Shown here in pieces: positions 1 through 8,562 of a DNA stretch of 11,702 nucleotides; positions within the stretch are counted from its first letter, which is position 1, and each line of letters starts with the position of its first letter. The notes under the pieces are model-generated. The model searched no databases, had not been told where the DNA came from, and saw nothing but the letters and a program-made list of their open reading frames with translations. This DNA is from Euperipatoides rowelli (taxonomy: Eukaryota; Onychophora; Udeonychophora; Euonychophora; Peripatopsidae), in NCBI GenBank assembly GCA_003024985.2, contig PXIH01S0003623.1; one strand, written 5' to 3'. Position numbers and translations under genes: made by a program.

Positions 1-180
1 CTTTACAAAATTTTCAGCTTCTGCAAAACTATTAAACCATTTTTAAACAAAGGTCTTTTAAAGCCTTTTATCTGTTTTTCACAATCAGCCCATACACTAA
101 ATATTCCAGGCTTGAAGCCTCTCCTGACTCCATAAAATGGCATTATCAAAAGTTTTTATAATATAACATGGCAACATTCC

Positions 181-285
181 CTAATTATTATCCAATAGTA
201 TTAAATTCAGAATATTAATATAGCGAACGGTGATAAAGTAGTTCACCACCGCCACCATTTTGTTCATGTCACCTTCAGGCAGGAA
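181..285 (-). CDS. Possible terminal coding exon, unknown protein
   Basis: On the minus strand a pyrimidine-rich stretch ending CACATTCAATCCAG precedes an open frame from 285 to a TAG at 183-181, 34 codons starting FLPEGDMNKMVAVVNYFITV. The segment around 240-290 is clearly more GC-rich than its flanks. If real it is the last exon of a gene whose other exons I cannot see; the following upstream minus-strand sequence (286-842) shows only AT-rich DNA. The plus strand is also open over 244-318, so the coding strand is not certain. Confidence 0.25.
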   Translation of the reverse strand, partial: FLPEGDMNKMVAVVNYFITVRYINILNLILLDNN

Positions 286-842
286 CTGGATTGAATGTGT
301 TATGGAGGAAATTCATGTAAATTCCTAATAAATATGTATTTTACCAGTTTTTTCATTCATTTTTGTATATTTATTTATACTTTGTATATAAACAATATTT
401 CACTTATTTCAATTATGTGAAGAAAATTTTATGTTCTTTGTAAAAAAGGGCACAAATTATGCTAAATTTTGAAAGAATATATTTCCAAAATAATTACCCA
501 ATAATTAGTTTGCCAAGACGTTTATTATGAAATTAAAATTTTTGATTGATGTTCACATTCAAAATACTATTAATAAAAGTATTAAAAACTTTCATTTTCG
601 TTTTTCTCAAAAAAAAAAAAAAACATTTTACCTATGGTCTTTTAGTCAGGAGAATGTCTCAATTTTCAAATTGATTTGATCAATTTTTAATGCAAAATAA
701 CATACTAAAAATATTAATTCCATTGACTAAAAAAAAAAAAATATATATATAGGTTAAATNTTTGTTAATATTTAATTCCATTAAATTGTAATTTTTTTCT
801 TTTCAGATTTGTATTAAAAAAGGTAAATCTCTTGTTATAATC
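286..842. other. AT-rich stretch without recognised feature
   Basis: I see no ORF, repeat unit or element ends here. It holds A runs (609-622, about 729-741) and an AT run leading to an N at 760. Confidence 0.6.
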
Positions 843-844
843 TA

Positions 845-1502
845 CAGTAGGTTTGAACATTTAACCGATTTGATAATTGGTAATGCTATTTTTTTATGTT
901 ATCGATAATGATAAAATTACCAAAGTTTACCGAATATATTATTTTCTTTAAAAAATAAATGAAACCAAATTAAAATATACATTGCAAATATAATTAAATA
1001 TACAATCACAAATATGGACTGGGGTGCATGAATATAATTTCTTTACTTTTTCCAAGGTTAGGCCTATAATGTAATAAATAATTGTAAAATGTTTTTTTTT
1101 TAAAAATAGATCTTAAGCATTTCCTTTTCAAATAAATGGCCTATATTTGGTATATATTTTGGAAAACAAGTCATTTTTATATAAATGTGTAAAATATATT
1201 AATATATGGCCTGGGATGCATGAATATAATTTCTTCACTTTTTCCAATGTTTACCTATAGCTATAGCGTAATACTACTAATATTCTGTAATTAGATTTTT
1301 TTAAATATAGATCTTAAGCATTTCCTTTTCGTTGGAAAATATTTATCTTAAAGTTTTTTTTTTTTAAAAAAATAATGGTAAAGTATAATATTTTTTTATG
1401 ATATTAAGTTCGGTAAATAATCAATATCGATTCGATAATGAATAATAATTTCAGTTACCGGTAATGATTTTTTTTTTACCAATGTTAAACGCTAATCTAT
1501 AG
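845..1502. mobile_element. Non-autonomous element with inverted ends and internal tandem repeats
   Basis: The left end CAGTAGGTTTGAACATTTAA resembles the reverse complement of the right end (CTATAGATTAGCGTTTAAC). Subterminal stretches with ATTATCGAT and TTTACCGAA (about 900-935) also recur inverted (about 1411-1440). TA dinucleotides lie just outside both ends (843-844 and 1503-1504), which would suit a Tc1/mariner-type insertion, but TA is common here. Two direct copies of an about 120-bp unit occupy most of the interior. No ORF is recognisable. Confidence 0.45.
1012..1332. repeat. Two tandem copies of an about 120-bp unit
   Basis: Copy 1 (about 1012-1132) and copy 2 (about 1204-1332) share GCATGAATATAATTTCTT (1026 and 1218) with CACTTTTTCCAA or TACTTTTTCCAA following, and AGATCTTAAGCATTTCCTTT (1108 and 1309). 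The offset is 192 bases at the start and 201 at the end, so indels have accumulated. The duplication lies inside the inverted-end element. Confidence 0.8.
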
Positions 1503-1530
1503 TATAAAATACAGAGCCACTAAAGAATAG

Positions 1531-2030
1531 TTAATAAAAAGATTAATAAACTTAGTTATCTTTTCATTGCCAGTTTTGAAAACCCTAATAAATGGGCTAT
1601 CAGATTACGCAATTCTTTTTGTTGGAGTAGATAATTTAATTTTGAGCCTCAATTCAAAATTAGTGGACCCCAAAATCGAAGAATGGCCATATCGGAAATC
1701 AGAGTCAAATAGGATCTAAACTTCAACTCCATTCTGCATAAAAAAAAATTAGCAGTGTTTTTCATGATGAATTGTGAAGTGATTTCTTCTAAGGCAGAAA
1801 TGGTAGAAATAGTCGAGCACAAGCAAGATTATGAAGAGCTATAAAAAAATGAAAGATACAACTTTACATTGTGCATAAAAAAAGAGCTAATTCACTTCCT
1901 TTATTAAAACAAAACAAATGAATGAATCCATAATACAGTATGTTCTCAAAAATCTTTTGAATCTATTATAATACAAGTATTTTAGTTGAACTATTTACCG
2001 AATTTTTGACCATTTTAAAACATTTTTACT
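1531..2030 (+). pseudogene. Decayed coding-like tract of unknown identity
   Basis: Plus-strand open segments succeed each other in different frames: 1531-1719 (62 codons without ATG, including GLSDYAILFVGVDNLILSLN and EEWPYRKSES), 1713-1844 (43 codons, including MMNCEVISSKAEMVEIVEHK) and shorter ones near 1912-1972 and 1983-2030 (LVELFTEFLTILKHF). An acceptor-like CTTTTCATTGCCAG ends at 1573. The content of Glu, Asp, Val and Ser is higher than expected from random AT-rich DNA, suggesting a broken ORF. No family is recognised, and chance is possible. Confidence 0.25.
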
Positions 2031-2225
2031 GGCATAAAGTAAACTAATGATAGTACTGTAGCTCAACTTTCATTTACAAAAAGGAATAAAGTGCTACTTA
2101 AATGATGAGCTCTAAAAAAAATCCATGGATCTAAAGACCTTAGCAGTTTTTTTTTTTTAGTTAATGGCTCTTAATAATGTGCCAATACTCCAAAATTGCT
2201 TAATCTGATTATGTGGTAATATTAC

Positions 2226-2620
2226 CATTGGCGTAGCTAGAGAATAAAGGGTTCCTAGACCTAAGGTTATGAAGGGCCCTATGCGGGGATCGGCAGTCCA
2301 GATGAAGAGTCCTGGACGGGAAGGGGGGGGGGGATCATAAAACAAAACCCCAACCCTTTAATTAATTTGGTTTTGCTATGTGCATCGAATTGAAAAACCT
2401 ATCATTATTCTGGCTATCTCATTTTATTATGAAAAAGAGAGTGAGGGGGGAGGAAATCTTAGTACATTTTTTTTTAATTTTAACTCAGTTAAACTTGCCT
2501 TAATTATTATATAAAAAAATAAAAAAAATCCAAACAAATTTTTATTAAGAGAAATATAGTTTACTGTAGGCTAAAAATTCATGGGACCCTGGACTACTCC
2601 GGGTGGTAGCTACTTGCCTG
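2226..2620. mobile_element. hAT-like MITE, 395 bp, perfect 8-bp target duplication
   Basis: The element is bounded by identical AATATTAC copies at 2218-2225 and 2621-2628. The left end is CATTGGCGTAGCTAGA and the right end, reverse-complemented, is CAGGCAAGTAGCTACC. They share CA and the block GTAGCTA at positions 8-14. The interior has an 11-G run (2323-2333), GGGCCC, and AT-rich sequence. Its left end is close to that of the element starting at 11591. The 62-codon minus ORF inside (2345-2157) has no family resemblance and is not a gene. Confidence 0.8.
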
Positions 2621-2631
2621 AATATTACCAT

Positions 2632-3210
2632 AAAAAAACTGTTCAGAATATATTATTGGATTTACTTGACAAGACGAGAAGTTCACCTCCTCCATATTAG
2701 CAAATTTTTATGAACTGAGTAATGAAATAAAATAAAATTTTTATAAGTTCACCTATATTTTTTAATAATACCAGTAGGCCTACTGAATTTAAAAAAAAAA
2801 TATTTTTTATGAGTGGCAACATAAAAATCTATGCATATGGGTGTAGTGTATTTATTTTGTGTAAGCTAAAATCACATCAATCTTTCTAAGGCAATTTTTC
2901 CCCTTCTTTGTATTTTAATTTCTGTCAATACAACGCTAGGTCTTTATAAAGTAGATTTTGCTTAAATCTTATTAAAATAGTCTGATTTTTAAGTACAAAA
3001 TTGTCATTAAAAAAAATAAAAAAAAGATTTAAACTATTAAAAAAAACAGCACATTTGTAACTTTTAAAGTTTTTTTTTTTTTAATTCTCAAACGCAAATT
3101 TATATTTATCTATGATGAATAGGCATATCTACCGAAGCATTCGGATCAGAGAAATTCTGTTGTACTTAATAGACTAGTCAGTATAATACTTTGTATTGAT
3201 AAATGCAAAT
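2632..3210. other. AT-rich stretch without recognised feature
   Basis: Between the 2226-2620 MITE and the hAT relic there is only AT-rich sequence with T and A homopolymers (for example a T run near 3070-3082) and one AGTAGGCCTACT palindrome near 2772-2783. No supported gene. Confidence 0.6.
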
Positions 3211-3219
3211 GTATAAAAG

Positions 3220-4154
3220 CTGTTGTTCCCAACTTTTTGAATACTGCAGAACACTTAAATTATGAACAAAAACTTTGATGAAACACTTAAACCTAAAAAT
3301 AGAGGGTGGGGGAAGTAAAGAGTCAGGTCTTTTATTATAGTCATAGTCCATGGCTATATTAAAGTTAAACATATCCATTTATCACAATCATCGCTTGGGA
3401 GCGCCACTCTGCTCATAATAAATATTAGTGAAGTTTATGAGGATTATAAAAATAATAGGAAATAAAAATAGTTTTTTTTTTTTTTCATACAGAAATACCA
3501 TATTATTTAACATATGAATAAAAAGTTCTTGGTTATATATATATATATATATATTTTTAACTTTCACTGTTTTTCCCCCCTTAATAATGGGATGTCGTTG
3601 AAAAATTTGCATGGGGGCGCCACTGTTGTTAGAACCGACCCCAATAAGTTACATTTCAATATTTGTTATGGACAGACCAACAATTATATTTATATAAATA
3701 TATTATAAATTTTACTCAAATTAAACAGTTAAATGTATTTATTTAGAAAATAAAAATGTCATAAATCAAATTATCAATAAAATTTTGTTAACTGCTGTCA
3801 ACTAACCAAAAAATGTTATACTCATGCACGCGTATGACAGAAAAATGTTATAGTCTGCACAGTATGTAGTTAGCATACTTCACAGTTGTCTACAACAGTA
3901 TTTTTCTGTCATTATATGCATACATACAGTATGTATACATTTACTTTGGTTAGTTGACAGCAACTAACAAAATTTTAATTGAGCAATTTGATATGTGATA
4001 TTTTTATTTGTATAAAATTCTAGCGTCAATAAATTAACAATTTAATTGAATATAATTCTTTAGTCACTCTGTTGACAAAATGTAAAATAAGATGTGTTTT
4101 CATTTTTCACGGAACACTTCCAAAAGGTCTATGGAACACTGGTTAAAACCACTG
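3220..4154. mobile_element. Decayed hAT-type element, about 935 bp, with internal foldback
   Basis: The left end reads CTGTTGTTCCCAACTTTTTG followed by CTGCAGAACAC. The right end reads CACGGAACACTTCC, then ATGGAACACTGGTTAAAACCACTG. These are worn versions of the CAGTGGTTCCCAACC...GGGAACCACTG ends, with repeated GGAACAC motifs, typical of a widespread class of hAT elements. The flanks (GTATAAAAG at 3211-3219; GTATAACG at 4155-4162) look like a decayed 8-bp duplication with one indel and one substitution. The interior carries an (AT)n microsatellite (about 3534-3555) and the foldback at about 3725-4050. No transposase remains; the small ORFs at 3178-3708 are in AT-rich sequence. Confidence 0.6.
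3725..4050. repeat. Long imperfect palindrome (foldback) nested in the hAT relic
   Basis: The core arms are 3780-3810 and 3945-3975, which match as reverse complements at 29 of 31 bases (around GCTGTCAACTAACCAAA). The pairing continues inward (TGACAGAAAAAT near 3835 against ATTTTTCTGTCA near 3902) and outward (ATAAAAATGTCAT near 3752 against its complement near 3995). The tip is near 3875. One arm contains CATACAGTATG. This could be the subterminal structure of the host element or a separate foldback insertion. Confidence 0.7.
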
Positions 4155-4396
4155 GTATAACGTCATGCATACATGGGAGATAAAATCTCTCAGAATAAGT
4201 GAAATTTGACACCAGCGATAATTTGAAAACTGAGGTGATAGATAAATCTCTGATAAATTGCAGAAGTAGACAACTGTTTTACGTTTTGAGATTTTCTCTC
4301 TCAAGACTTTAATCGCTCACTATGCTAAGATGAGAGAGGATTTTTTATACACACACACATTCAAATCTATTCTTTTGGAAACCAATTTTGATAGGA

Positions 4397-4507
4397 TTAA
4401 TAAGTAACATGTAGAAAGTGATTGTATGTATCAGTTCTTTGTAGTCTTTTCCTTTTCATCAACAAGCATAACATTGCAGTAATAATGTCCTCCTCATCGC
4501 TATCCAT
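4397..4507 (-). pseudogene. PIF/Harbinger-type transposase N-terminus (relic)
   Basis: An ATG at 4507 opens a 36-codon ORF beginning MDSDEEDIITAMLCLLMKRK. An acidic start of the form MDSDEED followed by a short hydrophobic helix and a basic run is characteristic of many HARBI1-like/PIF-Harbinger transposases. The conserved WVHP region and the DDE catalytic core expected next are absent on either reading of the following minus-strand sequence (4396-4160), so this is a truncated relic or an isolated first exon. The identification rests on a short N-terminus only. Confidence 0.4.
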
Positions 4508-4756
4508 TGAATTTAAGTTTGACAAGGATATAGCCATCAAGAAGCATTAGACATCAAAGCAGCGCTTTCAGTAAAATCTTTTTCCAAGAAATAAAATTGG
4601 TCGTTTGTTGTGAGGTTACGATCACGGTACCAGAACCTTTGGCAAATACAGTGTATCTCGAGATTCGAAGACCAACCTCCGGTATATCGGATCAGGAAAG
4701 GCTTTTTTTCCTGGAGTAATCACAGAGGGAAAGCCTAAGTGCCATTCTAGAAGTCC
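4500..4756 (-). pseudogene. Coding-like tract broken by frame changes, upstream of the Harbinger-like start
   Basis: Three minus-strand open segments follow each other with a one-base frame change at each junction: 4756-4622 (44 codons, including ITPGKKAFPDPIYRRLVFES), 4623-4537 (28 codons, including TTNDQFYFLEKDFTESAALM) and 4538-4500 (DGYILVKLKFNG). The composition is less AT-driven than the surroundings and CpG-containing. This suggests a decayed gene or transposon ORF, but I recognise no family. The plus strand is also open over part of this tract (about 4597-4728, including RYQNLWQIQCISRFEDQPP), so the strand is uncertain. Confidence 0.3.
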
Positions 4757-5186
4757 TCATACTTGAATACTATAATTGGTAATAAATACTAATGATACCA
4801 ATGACATTTTTTCTGCTTGTATATAAAATAATTTTATTTGATTGTTGATCGATTTCTGTCTCTGAGGGGCCGTTTTCAAGTCTTTTTATTATATTGTTTT
4901 GAACCGTTAGTTTCTATAGTTGTACAGTAGATATCACAATGAAACGAGTATAATGTATACTCCTCTTTGACATTTTTATCTCAAATATGTTAATAAAATT
5001 ATGCAAAAGCTTCTGTGAACATTTTTTTTTAATTTCTTTATTTTGTTAATGGCCCCATGTTGAATAAAGGTCAAACTTTTTAATACATCCTATCGGAAAA
5101 TAGATTGGAATAAGACAATGTCTTCTTGTGATTGATGACATTGCTAATTGATTCAATTCATGTCAGAAAATGTGGCAATAAGGAAA
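4757..5186. other. AT-rich spacer without recognised feature
   Basis: Nothing coding or repetitive was recognised between the Harbinger-like tract and the possible hATC remnant. Confidence 0.55.
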
Positions 5187-5196
5187 TTTCTAACAG

Positions 5197-5391
5197 TTAA
5201 TCCCCAATATGGTGGTGCACCATCTAATGGAAAATTATCCAACCTTGAGTAATGTTCCAGCAAGCGTCTATTCCTGCTTGGCATCCATTTTGGATTCTGG
5301 CGTAAAGCTATTTAAAAACAATAGAAACTATGAATTCACTGTATTTTGTCACAGGCTTTTTGCTACTACCAAAAAGTTTTTTTTTTTTTAA
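5197..5391 (+). pseudogene. Possible hAT transposase C-terminal (hATC) remnant
   Basis: After a plausible acceptor (TTTCTAACAG at 5187-5196) the frame is open through ATG 5209 to 5391. It includes MENYPTLSNVPASVYSCLAS then a Gly and an RN pair (FKNNRNYE), ending in a poly-Phe run from a T tract. The order YPxLS, PAS, S...G, RN resembles the hATC dimerisation domain, with a deletion between YPTLS and PAS. The similarity is weak and judged by eye. Neighbouring hAT debris makes it plausible. A unique exon is the alternative, but no GT donor is present at its end. Confidence 0.3.
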
Positions 5392-5610
5392 ATTATTTTT
5401 CGTATTAGGGGAAGATCTNATGACAGCCTCATTTTGAGTATGGGCCAAAAGAAAATATACAGAATGTGAAATTTCAATCACATTCATTTAATGTCTAATA
5501 TATAATAATGATTTTACCTTGACCAAAGAAAATATAATGAAAAATTAAAAACAGGACAAAGTAACAGAGGTGGGGAAGGAAGAAGTTAAAGTACTGGAAG
5601 CCAATACGGC

Positions 5611-5616
5611 TTTATT
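5611..5616 (-). promoter_or_regulatory. Second AATAAA, alternative poly(A) signal
   Basis: AATAAA on the minus strand about 510 nt beyond the ANGEL2 stop and downstream of the MITE. If used, the MITE would be part of the 3' UTR. Confidence 0.3.
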
Positions 5617-5647
5617 TCATAAAATTTTTCAAGAAATATGGTTTAAT

Positions 5648-5747
5648 CAGGGGTGTCGCTAAGGGGAAGCATCCCCCTTCAACTTTGACTTAAAGTCAGA
5701 AAAAAGTCCGAACCCCTCTCCAACAAAATTCTCTAGCTACCTCGTTG
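5648..5747. mobile_element. hAT-like MITE, 100 bp, in the ANGEL2 3' flank
   Basis: The left end reads CAGGGGTGTCGCTAAG and the right end, reverse-complemented, CAACGAGGTAGCTAGA (9 of 16 identical, with CA outermost and a GTMGCTA block at positions 8-14). The flanks are GGTTTAAT (5640-5647) and GGTTTATT (5748-5755), an 8-bp target duplication with one mismatch. Eight-base duplications and CA...TG ends are typical of the hAT superfamily. No coding capacity. Confidence 0.7.
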
Positions 5748-5749
5748 GG

Positions 5750-5755
5750 TTTATT
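5750..5755 (-). promoter_or_regulatory. Candidate poly(A) signal AATAAA for the ANGEL2 transcript
   Basis: This is the first AATAAA on the minus strand after the ANGEL2 stop, about 370 nt downstream. It lies within the 8-bp target duplication of the adjoining MITE (5648-5747). The other duplication copy reads ATTAAA on the minus strand (5647-5642), and another AATAAA follows at 5616-5611. Which one is used cannot be told from sequence. Confidence 0.45.
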
Positions 5756-6127
5756 CGATGCATATATGATATCAAAAAAAAGACCATATATAGCCTACAC
5801 AAACAAGTCAATTATAATATTAAAATTTTTCCAATATTTTGTCTCCAGTTACTTTTGTCCCACTTGTTTAATCTTTCATCCAAGTTAAAGACCACTCAAG
5901 AAATAAAGCAAGCAATAATTTTTTTATACAAAATAAAAAAACAAAACATATTTCAACCTGCAGAATTGTTTTTTTTTTCCACTCCACATCTGTACATACA
6001 AAGATTGTATTTTGAAAAAGAAATATTACAAAAGTTCTTATTCAAAACACATCAAAATGTGAAAGTTTAAACAAAATCAAACTTTCTGACTAGATATTTA
6101 CAACGATCTAAATTTTAAATGCAAAGG

Positions 6128-7122
6128 TTAGCTTAGTAGAAATTTGGCCATTATACTCAAATGGTCAGACGAGAGTCCAGCATTGGGTAACCCACCCAAA
6201 TTGTCCAACTCACTGCTACTTAGCAGACCATACTGGGCCAATAAATGAAGTTGACCCTCCTGGATGTTAGTATATGTAAGTTTATGATTCTTAATCTTAC
6301 TTTTCTTTTTACTAACAGAATAAAATATATAATCCACAGTACAGTCATCTTTAGTGTGGTGGGTTGTAACTTCCCTTTCATCCGATGCTCGTTGTAAAAA
6401 ATGTTTATATACAGATACCAATTTCAGATTATGTTTAAGTTTACCTGTTGAAAAGGATTTAATTGGTGAAGCATCACTGTCTTCAGTATCATCTAACATA
6501 TGATCTAATTCATAGGATGATTGCGATTGGTTATACAAGTCTCTTTTAGATGAATTGTCTATACTTGAGGATGCATGACTTAGCTGATCGCTGCATTCTA
6601 AAAATTTACATTGTTCTGAGATACCTACGGATGTGGGTATTAGAGGATTGCTTAAAATGTTAGCTGGTCCCCGCATCCCATCTTTTTGCCCCGATATTTT
6701 TCCAGCTACAAGACCCTGGTATTTTAATCTTCCACGACCTAAAAAATTATACAGTTCGCAGAATGGTTCGCAATTAAAATCTCCACATACAATAATCGGA
6801 TGTCGTTTTGTTAAGTTTGAATTGAGAGCGATACGATCGATTTCGGCAAATAAAAGACTAACTTGGGCTAATTTAATGTCACCACGACGAGGATTAAACA
6901 AAAGATGGGTGTTGGCTATACAAACTTTGTTATCCGAGTACATAGGATCTCTAGGTGCCAACAGAAGTATCAATCCAATATTATCCCGGTCGAGAACTTC
7001 AATCCCTGGTTTGAAATATTCTACTGTACGTGAACTTTCCAATGTAAATTTATCAGTCCTGTAAAATGTTGCACAGCCATCATGTTTTTTGCCAGTTCGT
7101 TTCTTGAAAATTCCATCATAAC
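6128..7122 (-). CDS. ANGEL2: Angel/ANGEL2-like EEP-family protein, 3'-terminal coding exon (partial gene)
   Basis: This exon encodes 330 residues plus a split first Gly codon and ends at TAA (6130-6128). Numbering from the split Gly, it contains RTGKKHDGCA (near 9), LDRDNIGL (44), ANTHLLFNPRRGDIKLAQ (70), IIVCGDFN (110), TVDYIFYS (262) and LSSDHL (317). These are the Angel-family versions of the EEP active-site blocks, including Asp and Asn of GDFN and Asp-His of SSDHL. CGDFN rather than CGDLN points to ANGEL2 rather than ANGEL1. Human ANGEL2 is known to be an RNA 2',3'-cyclic phosphatase; the same activity here is inference. The metal-binding Glu of LCLQEV lies in an upstream exon outside the window. 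The exon begins after a T-rich tract and CAG, phase 1. The TTG further upstream is not a real start. A Ser/Asp-rich stretch (about 178-228) is a likely disordered insertion. Confidence 0.95.
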
Positions 7123-7150
7123 CTGACAATAGAAAAAAAAAATATTGATT
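7123..7150 (-). promoter_or_regulatory. Splice acceptor of the ANGEL2 terminal exon
   Basis: On the minus strand a run of T residues is followed by CTATTGTCAG and then the exon. AG is at 7124-7123 and the first exon base is 7122. The exon opens with GT, the last two bases of a codon. A preceding exon ending in G would restore Gly before Tyr, which matches the Gly-Tyr found at this point in known ANGEL2 proteins. This fixes the intron as phase 1. Confidence 0.85.
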
Positions 7151-8263
7151 TTTTTATTACTAAAGTTTATCAGTATTATTATTATACAGTAATTAAAATG
7201 TTAATCTATAGTACATGAGATCCGAAATGGTTAATAAAAAAAATGCAATTTTAAAAACAAAATATAGTCTACACTAGGCTAACGGGAAAGCACTGAAAAA
7301 TAATAAATTGTTTTGATGTTTCATAAATTGTTATTTTATAGTGAAAACAATTCTCCCCCCCCCTCCTCAAATATTTGAAATGAACTCTATTAAAATTATT
7401 TTCTTGTAAAAATAAACTATTTTTCTCTCCCTCTCTGTGTGATGCAGCAGCCAATTTAAAAATACAGGATATTATTATTTTGATTGAAATGTGTATTGAA
7501 ATGGCTAGAGTGGAATGGGACTTAACAATGCCACACCAGTTTAACCTGAAAAAAAAAATTAAAGGACATGAATTTAACACATGCCACATCCTACTACAAA
7601 CGTCCATTAGATGGTCGCGATACTCTCATACTTAAAGGTTAACGGGAATATTTAACTGGGAAAAAATTAATGAAACAGTACAGTTAGAGTGAAGAGTGTG
7701 GCTTTAGATAAATTTGGAGTATATACAGTGTATTTGCAATGATATCCAATATTTATGTATATCATTTCTGGGCCAAGTTTCCAAAACAGAGCTCAATTGT
7801 AACTTTGAACGTTTTAAGCATGGTTAGGCTAAGTTGATGTACAGTAACAGGAAAATTATTTTGGCAACAATACATTATTCAGACCCATGATTCTAACCAT
7901 CTTGAAAAACAAAATGGCTAGATATAATGACAAATGTATTTAATAATATTAAAAAAAACTCACTTTGATGCTTTTTAATTTAATAGTCATGGCAACTGAT
8001 ACTTCATTTGATAGCTCTCAATGGTTTCAATTAGACTTTTCCCATTTCAAACTTATTCTTAGATTACTAATTTATTAAATAATTGGAACAATGAAGACTA
8101 GTATTGTTAAATAATAAAAAAATCAATAATTTCTTGACAGTTTTCTGATCTAATGCCTGAATGTAGTTAGATTTTTATCATAACTATGTTGCAAATGATT
8201 TCTAAGTTTTAAAACGAGCTGATAAATTCCCAATTCCCCTACTTCTTACCCATTCAAAAGGTT

Positions 8264-8280
8264 GGGGGGGGGGAGGGGGG
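8264..8280 (+). repeat. G-tract (G10-A-G6)
   Basis: A 17-base purine run of sixteen G broken by one A in otherwise AT-rich DNA, with a further G-rich patch at 8581-8592. It could form a quadruplex on the plus strand. On the ANGEL2 strand it would be C-rich. Confidence 0.7.
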
Positions 8281-8562
8281 AAATATGCAGATGAAAAACA
8301 TTTTGAAATTTATTTAATGGCAGCAAATTATATATTCCAGCATATTAAAATGAAAACAGGCGATAAAGATAGAGTAACTGCTACATTCTTTAAGAAAAAC
8401 AAAAATGTAATTTTTGTATACGGCCGACATATAAAAATGGATTTATTTAGAATATCAAATTGTGCATTCCATTGCATCCTCAGAACAAGGAAGAATATGA
8501 GCATAGCACAAAATAAAATCTCCCAAACAATTTGTAATAAATATTTTTTTTGTACTGAAGAC

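Noticed and set aside
2157-2345. 62-codon minus-strand ORF rich in Pro
   Set aside because: It lies largely inside the 2226-2620 MITE and its Pro run comes from the G tract.
3395-3625. Two GGCGCCACT-type direct repeats (near 3398 and 3616) as ends of a nested element
   Set aside because: Both face the same way, are short, and no target duplication or opposite end was found.
3178-3708. Several ORFs of 64-74 codons on both strands
   Set aside because: They run through AT repeats and homopolymers within the hAT relic; the IYIYIYI runs are translated microsatellite.
4636-4690. tRNA-like B-box (TCTTCGAATCTC on the minus strand)
   Set aside because: No A-box at suitable spacing and no acceptor stem; a coding-like reading is the better explanation.
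5855-6070. 71-codon plus-strand ORF
   Set aside because: It overlaps the ANGEL2 3' UTR region, is AT-driven and ends in poly-Phe type runs.
6633-7064. 143-codon plus-strand ORF
   Set aside because: It is antisense to the conserved ANGEL2 exon and has no motif of its own.
7269-7607. 112-codon minus-strand ORF with a strong-looking acceptor at 7546-7547
   Set aside because: The composition is that of translated AT-rich DNA (Ile, Phe, Lys, Ser), it crosses a C tract, and it lacks Angel motifs. The acceptor alone is not evidence.
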